In this document: positions 1 to 7,688 of the stretch, one piece after another
Position numbering within the stretch: position 1 is the first letter of the stretch
How the letters are laid out: each line of letters starts with the position of its first letter
NCBI GenBank assembly: GCA_046153685.1
Contig: JBJXGH010000081.1
Coordinates: 1-64,000, forward strand
Direction: 5' to 3'
Origin: CAMAPP01 sp046153685
GTDB lineage: Bacteria; Pseudomonadota; Alphaproteobacteria; CADEGL01
DNA: 64,000 nt
Translations under genes and position numbers: made by a program
The notes under the pieces: model-generated
The model's database searches: none
Told to the model about the DNA's origin: nothing
What the model saw: only the letters and a program-made list of their open reading frames with translations

Positions 1-44
1 CATTCCCGGCCATCAGTTCAACGATCTTTGCAAGGAGCCATGCC

Positions 45-722
45 ATGCCCCCGTTACTCCGCCGCGCGTGCTGTGCCTGTCTGATGGTTCTGTTTGGCGC
101 TTTTCCCGCCGCAACGCAGGCGCAGGAAAGCCAGGAGCTTGTCGACAAGTCCCGCCTGGTGCTTGAAAAACTTCTCGCATCCGCCGATTTCACGCGCCTC
201 AAGGCAGCCACCAAGGCCGCCCACGGCGTATTGATTTTTCCCTCGATTCTCAAGGCGGGATTCATCTTCGGCGCGGAGGGCGGATCGGGCGTTTTGCTGA
301 CGCGCGACGCTAATGGGGTGTGGAGCTATCCGGCGTTCTACGGCATGGGCGCGGGCAGTATCGGGATTCAGATCGGCTTTCAAGATTCCGAGGCCGTGTT
401 CGTCATCAACACGCTCAAGGGCCTGAACGCCGTTCTCAACAACAATTTCAAGTTCGGCATCGACGCCAGCGTCGCCGCCGGACCCGTCGGCCAAGGCATC
501 GAGGGCTCGACCACGACGGCGCTGACGGCGGACATCGAGGCCTATTCAAAGAATCGCGGTCTATTCGCGGGCGGTTCGCTCGAAGGCGCCGTCATCTACG
601 AGCGCGATTCGCTGAATAAGGAGTATTACGGTTTGGGCGCCACGGGCCGGACGATCGCGATGGATCGCGCCTTCAAGAACGAACGCGCCGAAGGCCTGCG
701 CGCCGCCATCACGATCAAGTAA
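45..722 (+). CDS. Secreted SYLF-domain (YSC84-like) lipid-binding protein
   Basis: A 225-residue protein with an N-terminal signal peptide: basic start, hydrophobic core, and likely cleavage after the TQA-Q region near residue 26. The rest matches the bacterial SYLF/YSC84 family, with residues about 60-75 (AAHGVLIFPSILKAGFIFG), GSGVLL and the glycine-rich middle YGMGAGSIGIQIG. The C-terminal half carries the family's alternating Gly/Ala strands. SYLF domains bind phosphoinositides in eukaryotes; bacterial members are mostly uncharacterised periplasmic or outer-membrane-associated proteins. The start is supported by AAGGAG at 32-37, seven bases upstream of the ATG. The gene stands alone and converges on the ankyrin gene downstream. 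Family assignment is firm; function is unknown. Confidence 0.85.
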   Translation: MPPLLRRACCACLMVLFGAFPAATQAQESQELVDKSRLVLEKLLASADFTRLKAATKAAHGVLIFPSILKAGFIFGAEGGSGVLLTRDANGVWSYPAFYGMGAGSIGIQIGFQDSEAVFVINTLKGLNAVLNNNFKFGIDASVAAGPVGQGIEGSTTTALTADIEAYSKNRGLFAGGSLEGAVIYERDSLNKEYYGLGATGRTIAMDRAFKNERAEGLRAAITIK

Positions 723-816
723 TCACTTGCCCTCGCAGACGCGGCGGCAAAACCCAAGCGCCGCCCGGACCGAGGATGGCCGAGGCCGCGGCGGGCCCAG
801 CTTTCAGAGGACGGGT

Positions 817-1401
817 TTAATTGGCGCCGGCGGCGCGTAACACTCGGGACGCGGTCGCGTGCCGATTGCGCTCGGCCCAATCGAGCGCGGTCAGGCCGGA
901 ATAATCGGCGCGCTTCAAATCGACCTTGCTCGCGACGAGCACCCGGACGGCATCGGTATAGCCGCCCTTTGCGGCCTTGATGAGCGGCGTATCGCCGGAG
1001 CGGTCGGGCACATTGGGATCGGCCCCGGCCTTGAGGAGAATGTCCACGATTTCGGCATGGCCCCGCTCGGCGGCCAGCAACAGGGCGGTCGCCTGGCCGC
1101 GGTCGCGATATTCGAGCGCCGCCCGGTTTTGGACCAGATATTCGACGACGGCCGTTTGGCCGTTCTTGGCCGCAACGGTGAGAGGCGTGGTGCCGTCGGT
1201 GAAGATCTCGTTCACGCTGCGCCCGCCATTCACGGCTCGTTGCACGGCCTCGAGAACGCCAAGACGCAACGATTCGGAGAACTGATCAGGGCCGAAATTA
1301 ACCGTTCCAAGCGGCGCGCCCTGGGCATGGGCCGACGCCGGCGCCAAAGCCGACAAGGCAAGGATGCCGAGAAGCCTAAATATCGAACGAAATCCGGTCA
1401 T
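817..1401 (-). CDS. Exported ankyrin-repeat protein
   Basis: A 194-residue protein with a clear signal peptide (about residues 1-26, ending in the AHA motif). Four consecutive ankyrin repeats follow from about residue 68 to the end, seen as TPLTVAAKNGQTAVVEYL, ATALLLAAERGHAEIVDIL, TPLIKAAKGGYTDAVRVL and a final LTALDWAERNRHATASRVL. Small periplasmic ankyrin proteins are common in proteobacteria and are assumed to be protein-binding, often near stress genes, but no partner is evident here. It is transcribed divergently from the small lipoprotein gene at 1585, so 1402-1584 should hold promoters for both. The fold is certain; the role is not. Confidence 0.85.
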   Translation of the reverse strand: MTGFRSIFRLLGILALSALAPASAHAQGAPLGTVNFGPDQFSESLRLGVLEAVQRAVNGGRSVNEIFTDGTTPLTVAAKNGQTAVVEYLVQNRAALEYRDRGQATALLLAAERGHAEIVDILLKAGADPNVPDRSGDTPLIKAAKGGYTDAVRVLVASKVDLKRADYSGLTALDWAERNRHATASRVLRAAGAN

Positions 1402-1584
1402 GGCGCGGCCTGATTACGTGCTTCACGGGGGTTTCGAGTCAAGTCTGGACTGCACCCCTTCCCGCTCGGCTCGAAGCGAAAAGGCAGGCGACTTGAAGCG
1501 CAAGGGCCGACAGCCTATCTTTCGTCCAACGGCGGGCTTGGTACCGAGCAGTCTTGATTTGGCGCGCCAATGCGGAGAATACCC

Positions 1585-1893
1585 ATGATGACGAAGGCGC
1601 GCGGCCTGGCGCTTCTGGTTGGGCTGGCGGGTGCGGTCGCACTCGGCGGTTGCGGCGAGCGCGGCATATGGAACAAGCAGGGCGCGACCGCAAGCGAGCG
1701 CGTTTCGGCCCAGAAAAACTGCGTGGCCGAATCGGGGCAGTACGACTTCCTGAACAATGAAGGCGAGTCGAGCGCCGGCCGCTACAACACGGGAAACACC
1801 TCCGATGTCTATCGGATGTGCATGTTCTCGCGCGGATTCGGGCAGATGCCCGAATCCGAATACAAGAAACAAAAGCAATCGCAGCCGCAGTGA
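1585..1893 (+). CDS. Small predicted lipoprotein
   Basis: About 102 residues. The N-terminus is a lipoprotein signal: a basic start, a hydrophobic stretch, then the lipobox L20-G-G-C23. The mature part is polar, contains two further cysteines (QKNCVAE and YRMCMFS) and ends in a Lys/Gln-rich tail. I do not recognise a named family. I chose the second in-frame ATG at 1585 because GGAGAA at 1574-1579 gives proper ribosome-binding spacing; an ATG at 1570 would add five residues. The SCO1 gene follows on the same strand after 55 bases, so co-transcription is likely. The paired cysteines next to a thiol-containing copper chaperone are suggestive only. Confidence 0.7.
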   Translation: MMTKARGLALLVGLAGAVALGGCGERGIWNKQGATASERVSAQKNCVAESGQYDFLNNEGESSAGRYNTGNTSDVYRMCMFSRGFGQMPESEYKKQKQSQPQ

Positions 1894-1900
1894 GCCGTTC

Positions 1901-1942
1901 GCGGCCACGAGTACGCGGCCACGAGTACGGGGCCATGAATAT
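1901..1942. repeat. 14-bp tandem repeat upstream of the SCO1 gene
   Basis: Two perfect 14-bp copies of GCGGCCACGAGTAC lie at 1901-1914 and 1915-1928, followed by a degenerate third copy (GGGGCCATGAATAT, 1929-1942). The array fills the gap between the lipoprotein stop codon and the SCO1 start at 1949. It is too short to be called a minisatellite with confidence, but it occupies the leader and ribosome-binding region of the downstream gene and no clear Shine-Dalgarno sequence is left there. Confidence 0.7.
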
Positions 1943-1948
1943 CGGACC

Positions 1949-2617
1949 ATGGGCATGAAGGGCCGCTCGGCGCGTGCGCGCCAAGGCCTTGTGCTCGCGG
2001 CCCTGGCCGTGCTCGCTTGGCTCGGCTACGGCGCCTACAATGTGCTGACCGCGCCCGAGGGCTTTCGTGCGTTCATCATGGGCGGCGGCGGCGGCGGCGG
2101 CGCGGCTCAAATCGGCGGCGCCTTCAATCTCATTGACCAGAACGCCAACACCCGCACCGATGGCGCCTTTCGCGGGCAATTGATGCTGGTGTTCTTCGGC
2201 TACACCCATTGTCCCGATGTCTGCCCCATCGGCTTGCAGACGATGACGGAGGCGCTCGAATCCCTGGGCGAATCCGGCAATGTCGTGCGCCCGATCTTCA
2301 TCACAATCGATCCGGCGCGCGACACGCCGGAGCGGCTCAAGGACTATGCCGGGAACTTCCACCCCCGCCTTCTCGCGCTCACCGGCAGCGAGGAGCGCGT
2401 CGCCCAGGCCGCAAAGGCGTACCGGATCTATTACGCCAAGTCGAAACCGGCCGAGGGCCACAAGACCGCGAATCACGCCGCGCCGAGTGACGGCGATTAT
2501 TTGATGGATCACAGCTCGTACATCTATCTCATGGGCGCGGACGGGCGCTATCTCACGCATTTCCCCTCCAACATCCCCGCCGACCAGCTGGCCGCGCGAA
2601 TCAAATCGTATCTCTGA
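1949..2617 (+). CDS. SCO1/SenC/PrrC-family copper chaperone
   Basis: A 222-residue membrane-anchored thioredoxin-fold protein. The family delivers copper to the CuA site of cytochrome c oxidase and/or has thiol-disulfide activity. Visible features are an N-terminal membrane anchor (about residues 13-32), the copper-binding CxxxC (C88-P-D-V-C92 within GYTHCPDVCPIG), the redox-family strand ITIDPARDTPERL, and the third copper ligand His188 in MDHSSYIYL. A run of seven glycines (45-51) forms an unusual flexible linker between anchor and domain. The frame is open upstream to 1757, but the homology and anchor begin at the ATG at 1949. No oxidase genes are nearby. Confidence 0.9.
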   Translation: MGMKGRSARARQGLVLAALAVLAWLGYGAYNVLTAPEGFRAFIMGGGGGGGAAQIGGAFNLIDQNANTRTDGAFRGQLMLVFFGYTHCPDVCPIGLQTMTEALESLGESGNVVRPIFITIDPARDTPERLKDYAGNFHPRLLALTGSEERVAQAAKAYRIYYAKSKPAEGHKTANHAAPSDGDYLMDHSSYIYLMGADGRYLTHFPSNIPADQLAARIKSYL

Positions 2618-2687
2618 TCGCCGCCGCTTGACCGTCTTCGCTCGCCGCGTCTCAATGGGCGCGTATTGCCGATCATGGGAGACGGAC

Positions 2688-3596
2688 ATGACAACGATTC
2701 GCGGCGTGTATGCGGCGGCCCTTACGCCCATGAAGGACGATCTGAGCCCGGACTTGCCGGCGCTCGTGCGCCATTACAAATGGCTGCTGGCGAATGGTTG
2801 CGACGGCTTGGCGCCGCTGGGGACGACGGGCGAGGCCAATTCCTTCTCGGTTGACGAACGCCTCGCGGTCATCGACGCGCTCGGCGCCTCGGGCATTCCG
2901 ATGGCCAAGACCATCGTCGGCACGGGAAGCTGCGCCATTCCCGACAGTGTGCGGCTAACCAAGCGCGTGCTGGAAGCGGGCGGGCGGGACGTGCTGGTTC
3001 TGCCGCCGTTCTACTACAAGAAGGTGAATGACGACGGCCTGTTCGCTTCGTTTGCGGAAACCATCGCGCGCGTGGGCGACGAACGCCTGCGCCTTTACGT
3101 CTATCAATTTCCGCAGATGACCGGCCTCGATTTGAGCCTCGCGCTGATCGAGCGCCTGATCAAGGCATTTCCCAAAACGGTCGTCGGCATCAAGGACAGC
3201 TCGGGTAATTGGGCGAACATGGAAGCGATGTGCAAGCGCTTTCCCGGGTTCGAGGTCTTTCCGGGCAGCGAGCGCTTTCTGCTCGCGGGCTTGCGCGCGG
3301 GCGGGGTCGGGTGCATCAGCGCGACGACCAATCTCACCGCGCCGATGGCGGCGAAGGTCTTCGCCCAATGGAAAGGCGCGGATGCCGACCGCCTGCAGGC
3401 GGAGTTGACGGCCGTGCGCGAGGTCCTGGAGGGCTTCCCGGCGATCGCGGCGCTGAAGGCCGTTCTCGCGCGCCATTCCGGCCACGGCGCGTGGCGCAAT
3501 ATCCGCCCGCCGCTCGTCCGCTTGGACGAGGCGCAGGCGAGCGATCTGTTCGCCAAGCTGGCGGCGACGCCCTTCGCGCCCGCCAAGGCGGCCTGA
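2688..3596 (+). CDS. DapA/NanA-family (dihydrodipicolinate synthase-like) aldolase
   Basis: A 302-residue class I aldolase-family TIM barrel. Key residues are present: the GTTGE pyruvate-binding loop (about 45-49), the proton-relay tyrosine Y139 in YVYQFPQ, and the Schiff-base lysine K169 in VVGIKDSSG. Members act as 4-hydroxy-tetrahydrodipicolinate synthase, N-acetylneuraminate lyase or 2-keto-3-deoxy sugar-acid aldolases. The YQFP motif in place of the usual YNVP/YNIP of true DapA suggests a catabolic paralogue rather than lysine biosynthesis; that is an inference. The ATG at 2688 gives the family's usual N-terminus (RGVYAAALTP) and has GGGAGAC just upstream. An in-frame upstream ATG at 2628 would add 20 unrelated residues. 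Confidence 0.85.
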   Translation: MTTIRGVYAAALTPMKDDLSPDLPALVRHYKWLLANGCDGLAPLGTTGEANSFSVDERLAVIDALGASGIPMAKTIVGTGSCAIPDSVRLTKRVLEAGGRDVLVLPPFYYKKVNDDGLFASFAETIARVGDERLRLYVYQFPQMTGLDLSLALIERLIKAFPKTVVGIKDSSGNWANMEAMCKRFPGFEVFPGSERFLLAGLRAGGVGCISATTNLTAPMAAKVFAQWKGADADRLQAELTAVREVLEGFPAIAALKAVLARHSGHGAWRNIRPPLVRLDEAQASDLFAKLAATPFAPAKAA

Positions 3597-3605
3597 GGCT
3601 GCACC

Positions 3606-4307
3606 ATGGCGCAGCCACGCGGCGCGCACCTGATGATCGCCGGCCGCGAGGTCGCGGTACGGGTGCGCAAGACCGCGCGCGCGCGCCGCATGACGCTGCG
3701 CATCGATGGCGCCATCGACGGCATCGATTTGACCTTGCCGCGCTGGGTCAGCGTGGCCGAGGGTCTGCGCTTCGCCGAAAGCAAGCGCGATTGGCTGGCC
3801 GACAGGCTCGCGGCCTTGCCCCCGCGCGTACGTTTCGAGGATGGCGCGCTGGTACCGTTGGCGGGGCGCGAGTACCGCGTGCGGCACCGGGAGGCAGAAC
3901 TGCCCTTGGTCTGGCTCGAGCGCGAAGAGATCCGCGCGGGCGGCGCGGAGCACGGCTTGCCAGAACGCATCGGCGCCTGGATCAAGGACTTGGCCAAGCG
4001 CGAGTTGGCGCATCGCGCGGCGGAAAAAGCGGCGCGCATCGGCCTGCCGGCGCCGCCCGTGCGCCTGCGCGACACGCGTAGCCTCTGGGGCAGCTGTTCA
4101 CCAGAGGGCCGGCTGACCTTCACTTGGCGCCTGGTTTTTGCTCCGGAAGTAGCCATGGACTACGTGGTGGCGCACGAGGTCGCGCATTTGAAGCACATGA
4201 ACCATGGCAAACGGTTCTGGGCCTTGGTGGATCAGCTCACCGCCGACGCCGCCGGCGCGCGCGCCTGGCTCCGCCGCGAGGGCGCGCGCCTGCATCGCTA
4301 CGGCTAG
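3606..4307 (+). CDS. YgjP-like (DUF45) zinc metallopeptidase
   Basis: A 233-residue protein of the YgjP/DUF45 (SprT-like) metallopeptidase family. The signature is the HExxH zinc site H190-E191-V-A-H194 in VVAHEVAHLKHMNHGKRFW, preceded by the family motif LRDTRSLWGSCS. The N-terminal half holds the usual strand-rich region with the VRKTARARRMTLRID sequence. The start is nine bases after the aldolase stop, implying co-transcription. Substrates of bacterial YgjP proteins are not established. The length is normal for the family, and all predicted metal ligands appear present. Confidence 0.85.
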   Translation: MAQPRGAHLMIAGREVAVRVRKTARARRMTLRIDGAIDGIDLTLPRWVSVAEGLRFAESKRDWLADRLAALPPRVRFEDGALVPLAGREYRVRHREAELPLVWLEREEIRAGGAEHGLPERIGAWIKDLAKRELAHRAAEKAARIGLPAPPVRLRDTRSLWGSCSPEGRLTFTWRLVFAPEVAMDYVVAHEVAHLKHMNHGKRFWALVDQLTADAAGARAWLRREGARLHRYG

Positions 4308-4365
4308 GATTTGGACCGCAAGGTCCGGATAGCGACGGCGCCGGGTTGAGTGTAGCAATCTCGCC

Positions 4366-5463
4366 ATGACGAACCAAAAAGACCAACTCAACGACACCGC
4401 CCGCTGGCGCGCCGTTCTGGGGCGCGAGACGGAGATGGACGGCCGTTTCGTTTACGGCGTCGAGACGACCGGAATCTATTGCAGGCCAAGTTGCCCCAGC
4501 CGCCGGCCGCGCCGGGAGAACGTACGCTTCTTCGCCGATGGCCGCGCAGCGGTGCAAGCGGGATTTCGCGCCTGCAAGCGCTGCGGGCCAGACGGGCATG
4601 CCCGCCTGGATCCGGCCAAGAATCTGGCCAGGCGCGCCTGCGCCTTCATTGACGAGCGGGTCGAGGGACCGCCGACACTCGCCGCGCTCGCGGCCCATCT
4701 GAAACTCAGCCCCTATCATGTCCAGCGCACGTTCAGCCGCGTCATGGGCATAAGCCCGCGTGCCTATGCCGATGCCCGGCGCCTCGGGCGCTTCAAGCAC
4801 CGGCTCAAGCGTGGCGCCGGAATCGCCGACGCGCTGTACGACGCGGGCTATGGCTCAAGCAGCCGGATCTACGAGCACGCCGGCGCCCAACTCGGCATGA
4901 CCCCCGCCGCCTATCGCAAAGGAGGGCGCGACATGCGCATCGCCTACACCGTGGTTCGAACGCCCCTTGGCCCCATGATCGTCGCGGGAACGAATCTGGG
5001 CGTGTCCTATATCGCCTTCGACGACGACGAAGGCGCGCTCGAAGCGGCGTTGCGCGCCGAATATCCCGAAGCCGAGGTTGCGCGCGACGATTCCGGGATG
5101 GGGCGCTATGTGAAACCCATCGCCGACCATGTCGCTGGCCACCCATCCTCGCTCGAATTGCCGCTCGACGTGCAGGCGACAGCCTTTCAACGGCGAGTGT
5201 GGCAGGCGCTGCGCGACATACCCATCGGCGAGACCCGCACCTACCGGCAGATCGCGCGCGCGGTCGGCGCGCCCAAGGCCGCGCGCGCGGTCGGCAATGC
5301 CTGCGCGCGCAATCCCGTTTCGATAGTCGTCCCGTGCCACAGGGCGATTCGCGGCGACGGCTCGCTCGGCGGGTATGCCTGGGGCTTGGCGCGCAAACGC
5401 CGGCTCTTGGACATCGAAAAGGAATTGGCAACCGAACCGCCCAAACGCCGACGCGCGGGCTAA
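4366..5463 (+). CDS. ada: Ada: bifunctional methylphosphotriester / O6-methylguanine-DNA methyltransferase and regulator
   Basis: 365 residues with full Ada architecture. The N-terminal Ada zinc domain has four cysteines (C39, C43, C70, C73); C39 is the expected methyl acceptor. An AraC-type helix-turn-helix follows (about 84-180), then the methyltransferase domain (about 190-355) with the catalytic VVPCHRAI, active Cys324. The protein repairs alkylated DNA by suicidal methyl transfer and, once methylated at the N-terminal cysteine, activates adaptive-response genes including its own. An internal ATG at residue 190 mirrors the domain boundary. No alkB or alkA lies alongside, so any regulon is elsewhere. 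It converges with the PBP gene, leaving 13 bases between stops. Confidence 0.95.
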   Translation: MTNQKDQLNDTARWRAVLGRETEMDGRFVYGVETTGIYCRPSCPSRRPRRENVRFFADGRAAVQAGFRACKRCGPDGHARLDPAKNLARRACAFIDERVEGPPTLAALAAHLKLSPYHVQRTFSRVMGISPRAYADARRLGRFKHRLKRGAGIADALYDAGYGSSSRIYEHAGAQLGMTPAAYRKGGRDMRIAYTVVRTPLGPMIVAGTNLGVSYIAFDDDEGALEAALRAEYPEAEVARDDSGMGRYVKPIADHVAGHPSSLELPLDVQATAFQRRVWQALRDIPIGETRTYRQIARAVGAPKAARAVGNACARNPVSIVVPCHRAIRGDGSLGGYAWGLARKRRLLDIEKELATEPPKRRRAG

Positions 5464-5476
5464 TCTCAAGCCGAAA

Positions 5477-7525
5477 TCAGCGACTAGACGGCCGTTCCGG
5501 TGCGTCCCTTGGTCGCTCCGTGCCCGAGCGGCCAAAAATATTCGACAAGGAAAACCCAGATTTTGCCGCGGGCGGATTCGCCGGCACTGCCGGAACGGCG
5601 CCCGGTGCACCCGTCCCCGTGGGTGCAGTGGACGAAATCGGCGCGGGCGCCGAAGGCGTGGATTGCTGCTCGCGGTCGCGGGCCTCGACCTCCTCGAACG
5701 CACGACCCATCGGCAGAGATTGGGCCGGCCGGCCGTCATGCGCGGCCAACATGACATCGTGGAACAAACGGGCGGACAGCCGGCCGCCGGTCACCGCATT
5801 CATCGGCGCGCCGTTGTCGTTGCCGAACCAAACACCTGCCGTCATGTCCGCCGTGAATCCGACAAACCAGGCATCGCGGTAGTCTTGGCTGGTGCCCGTC
5901 TTGCCGCCCATCGGCCGGCCGATATTGGCCGCGCGCCCTGTGCCCGACGACACCACGGCACCAAGCATGTCGGTCATCACCGCGAGCGTGGCGGGCGACA
6001 CCACCCGTCCCGGCCCCGAACCTTGCCGGCGGTAAAGCACGCGCCCCTCCGTGTCGCGCACCTCGTCGATCGCGTAGGCCCACACCGCATCGCCGCCATT
6101 GCCGAACGGCGCATAGGCTTGGACCAATTCGACGAGCGTCACCTCGCTGGTGCCCAGCGCAAGCGATGCCATGGGCTTGAGTTCGGCGGTGATACCCATG
6201 CGCCGCGCCGCCTCGACGACGCGACCGCGTCCCACGCGCTCGGAGATTTGCACCGCGACCGTGTTGATCGATTGCGCCAGGGCCTCGCGCGCGGTCATCT
6301 CGCCGCGGTGCTTGCCGTCGAAATTCCTGGGGCTCCATTTCTCGACCGTGACGGGGCCGTCAAACACCTTGTCGTCCGGCAACAGGCCTTGCTCGACCGC
6401 CGCGAGATAGACGAAAGGCTTGAACGCCGAGCCGGGCTGGCGCAAGGCTTGGGTCGCGCGGTTGAACTGGCTTTGGCCGTAATCGCGCCCGCCGACCATG
6501 GCACGCACCGCGCCGTCCGGCGCCAAGATGACGAGCGCGGCCTGGCCGACGCGGGCCGCCTCCCCCTCGGCGGCAAGGGCTTTCTGGACCTTGGCCTCCG
6601 ACATGCGCTGGAGATCGGCGTCGAGCGTCGTCACCACCACGAGGTCCCTATCGGGCGCACCCACGAAGGCCGTCACCTGGTCGAGCACCCAATCGCCGAA
6701 ATACCTTCCGGTTTGCCCCGTAAACGCCATCGCAAGCGCCGTGCGCGCGGCGCGCGCGGCGCTTGCCTGGGCCTCGGTCACGAAGCCGGCAGCAACCATG
6801 TTGATGAGCACTTGATCGGTGCGTTTGGCGGCAAGGTCGCCATCGCGCGCAGGATTGTAGCGCGAGGGCGCTTTGAGCAGACCCGCGACCATTGCCGATT
6901 CGTAGAGCGTGAGCGCGCGCGCGGACTTGCCGAAATAACGCTGCGCCGCCGCCTCGACGCCGTAGGTGCCGGCGCCGAAATACACCCGGTTGAGATAGGA
7001 GGTCAGGATTTGATCCTTGGTAAAACGCTGTTCGATCCACAGCGCCAGCATCAATTCCTGCGCCTTGCGCCGCAGGGTGCGATCGGGCGTGAGAAACATG
7101 TTCTTGGCGAGCTGCTGGGTGATGGTGCTGCCGCCCTGTACCACGCGCCCCGCGCGCACATTGGCAAACATCGCGCGCATGATGCCCCACGGATCGATTC
7201 CAGCGTGGCGATAGAAGCGCCGGTCCTCGGTCGCAAGCAACGCCTGGGGCAGATGGTCGGGAAGTTGCCTTACATCGACATGCTCGCCGTAAAGATCGCC
7301 GTACGACAAAAGCGGCCGGCCGTCGTGACCGAGAAGCGTGACGCTCGGGCGCCGATCGGCGCCGACGAGCCGGTCAACGGACGGCATGTCGTAGGCGACG
7401 GCGAGGACCGCGACGACGCCAAGCACCATCGCCCAGAGCAATGTCGCGGCCGCGATCCTGGCGATGCGCCAGCCGCGCCGTCCTGTCCTACCGCCTTTGG
7501 CGGCCGATGCCCTCTTGCCGGTCAT
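5477..7525 (-). CDS. Class A penicillin-binding protein (PBP1A family)
   Basis: 682 residues: short cytoplasmic basic N-terminus, one membrane anchor (about 21-45), glycosyltransferase family 51 domain and penicillin-binding transpeptidase domain. The GT51 motif ATEDRRFYRHAGID carries catalytic Glu100, followed by GGSTITQQLAKN. Transpeptidase motifs are S366-x-x-K369 (QPGSAFKPF), S419-I-N421 and K542-T-G. It polymerises and cross-links peptidoglycan on the periplasmic face. The C-terminal tail after about residue 640 is Pro/Ser/Ala-rich and low-complexity. It is shorter than E. coli PBP1A and lacks its extra inserted domain, matching the 1A/2A-like subfamily common in alphaproteobacteria. It follows gyrB on the same strand after 163 bases. 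Confidence 0.92.
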   Translation of the reverse strand: MTGKRASAAKGGRTGRRGWRIARIAAATLLWAMVLGVVAVLAVAYDMPSVDRLVGADRRPSVTLLGHDGRPLLSYGDLYGEHVDVRQLPDHLPQALLATEDRRFYRHAGIDPWGIMRAMFANVRAGRVVQGGSTITQQLAKNMFLTPDRTLRRKAQELMLALWIEQRFTKDQILTSYLNRVYFGAGTYGVEAAAQRYFGKSARALTLYESAMVAGLLKAPSRYNPARDGDLAAKRTDQVLINMVAAGFVTEAQASAARAARTALAMAFTGQTGRYFGDWVLDQVTAFVGAPDRDLVVVTTLDADLQRMSEAKVQKALAAEGEAARVGQAALVILAPDGAVRAMVGGRDYGQSQFNRATQALRQPGSAFKPFVYLAAVEQGLLPDDKVFDGPVTVEKWSPRNFDGKHRGEMTAREALAQSINTVAVQISERVGRGRVVEAARRMGITAELKPMASLALGTSEVTLVELVQAYAPFGNGGDAVWAYAIDEVRDTEGRVLYRRQGSGPGRVVSPATLAVMTDMLGAVVSSGTGRAANIGRPMGGKTGTSQDYRDAWFVGFTADMTAGVWFGNDNGAPMNAVTGGRLSARLFHDVMLAAHDGRPAQSLPMGRAFEEVEARDREQQSTPSAPAPISSTAPTGTGAPGAVPAVPANPPAAKSGFSLSNIFGRSGTERPRDAPERPSSR

Positions 7526-7688
7526 GGCTCTCGCGTCAGGGTGATGTGTCGGTAGGCATCGGGATGCCGCCAGCGTGTCGCATGTCGATGGCGGCCAGCA
7601 TGAAGTCCGGTTGCGGCAACATCATGGCAAATGACGGCCGGGCCAAATGCAGCTCCGTCGACACGAGTACCGCCCGAAGAGCCGCCGC

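Noticed and set aside
1439..2731. 430-codon minus-strand open frame over the lipoprotein and SCO1 genes
   Set aside because: Overlaps two supported plus-strand genes; low-complexity Arg/Ala composition.
5375..7555. 726-codon plus-strand open frame opposite the class A PBP
   Set aside because: Arg/His-rich shadow of the PBP gene on the opposite strand; starts inside ada.
7555..7568. GGCATC-GG-GATGCC between PBP and gyrB as terminator
   Set aside because: Six-pair stem with a two-base loop and no T-run.
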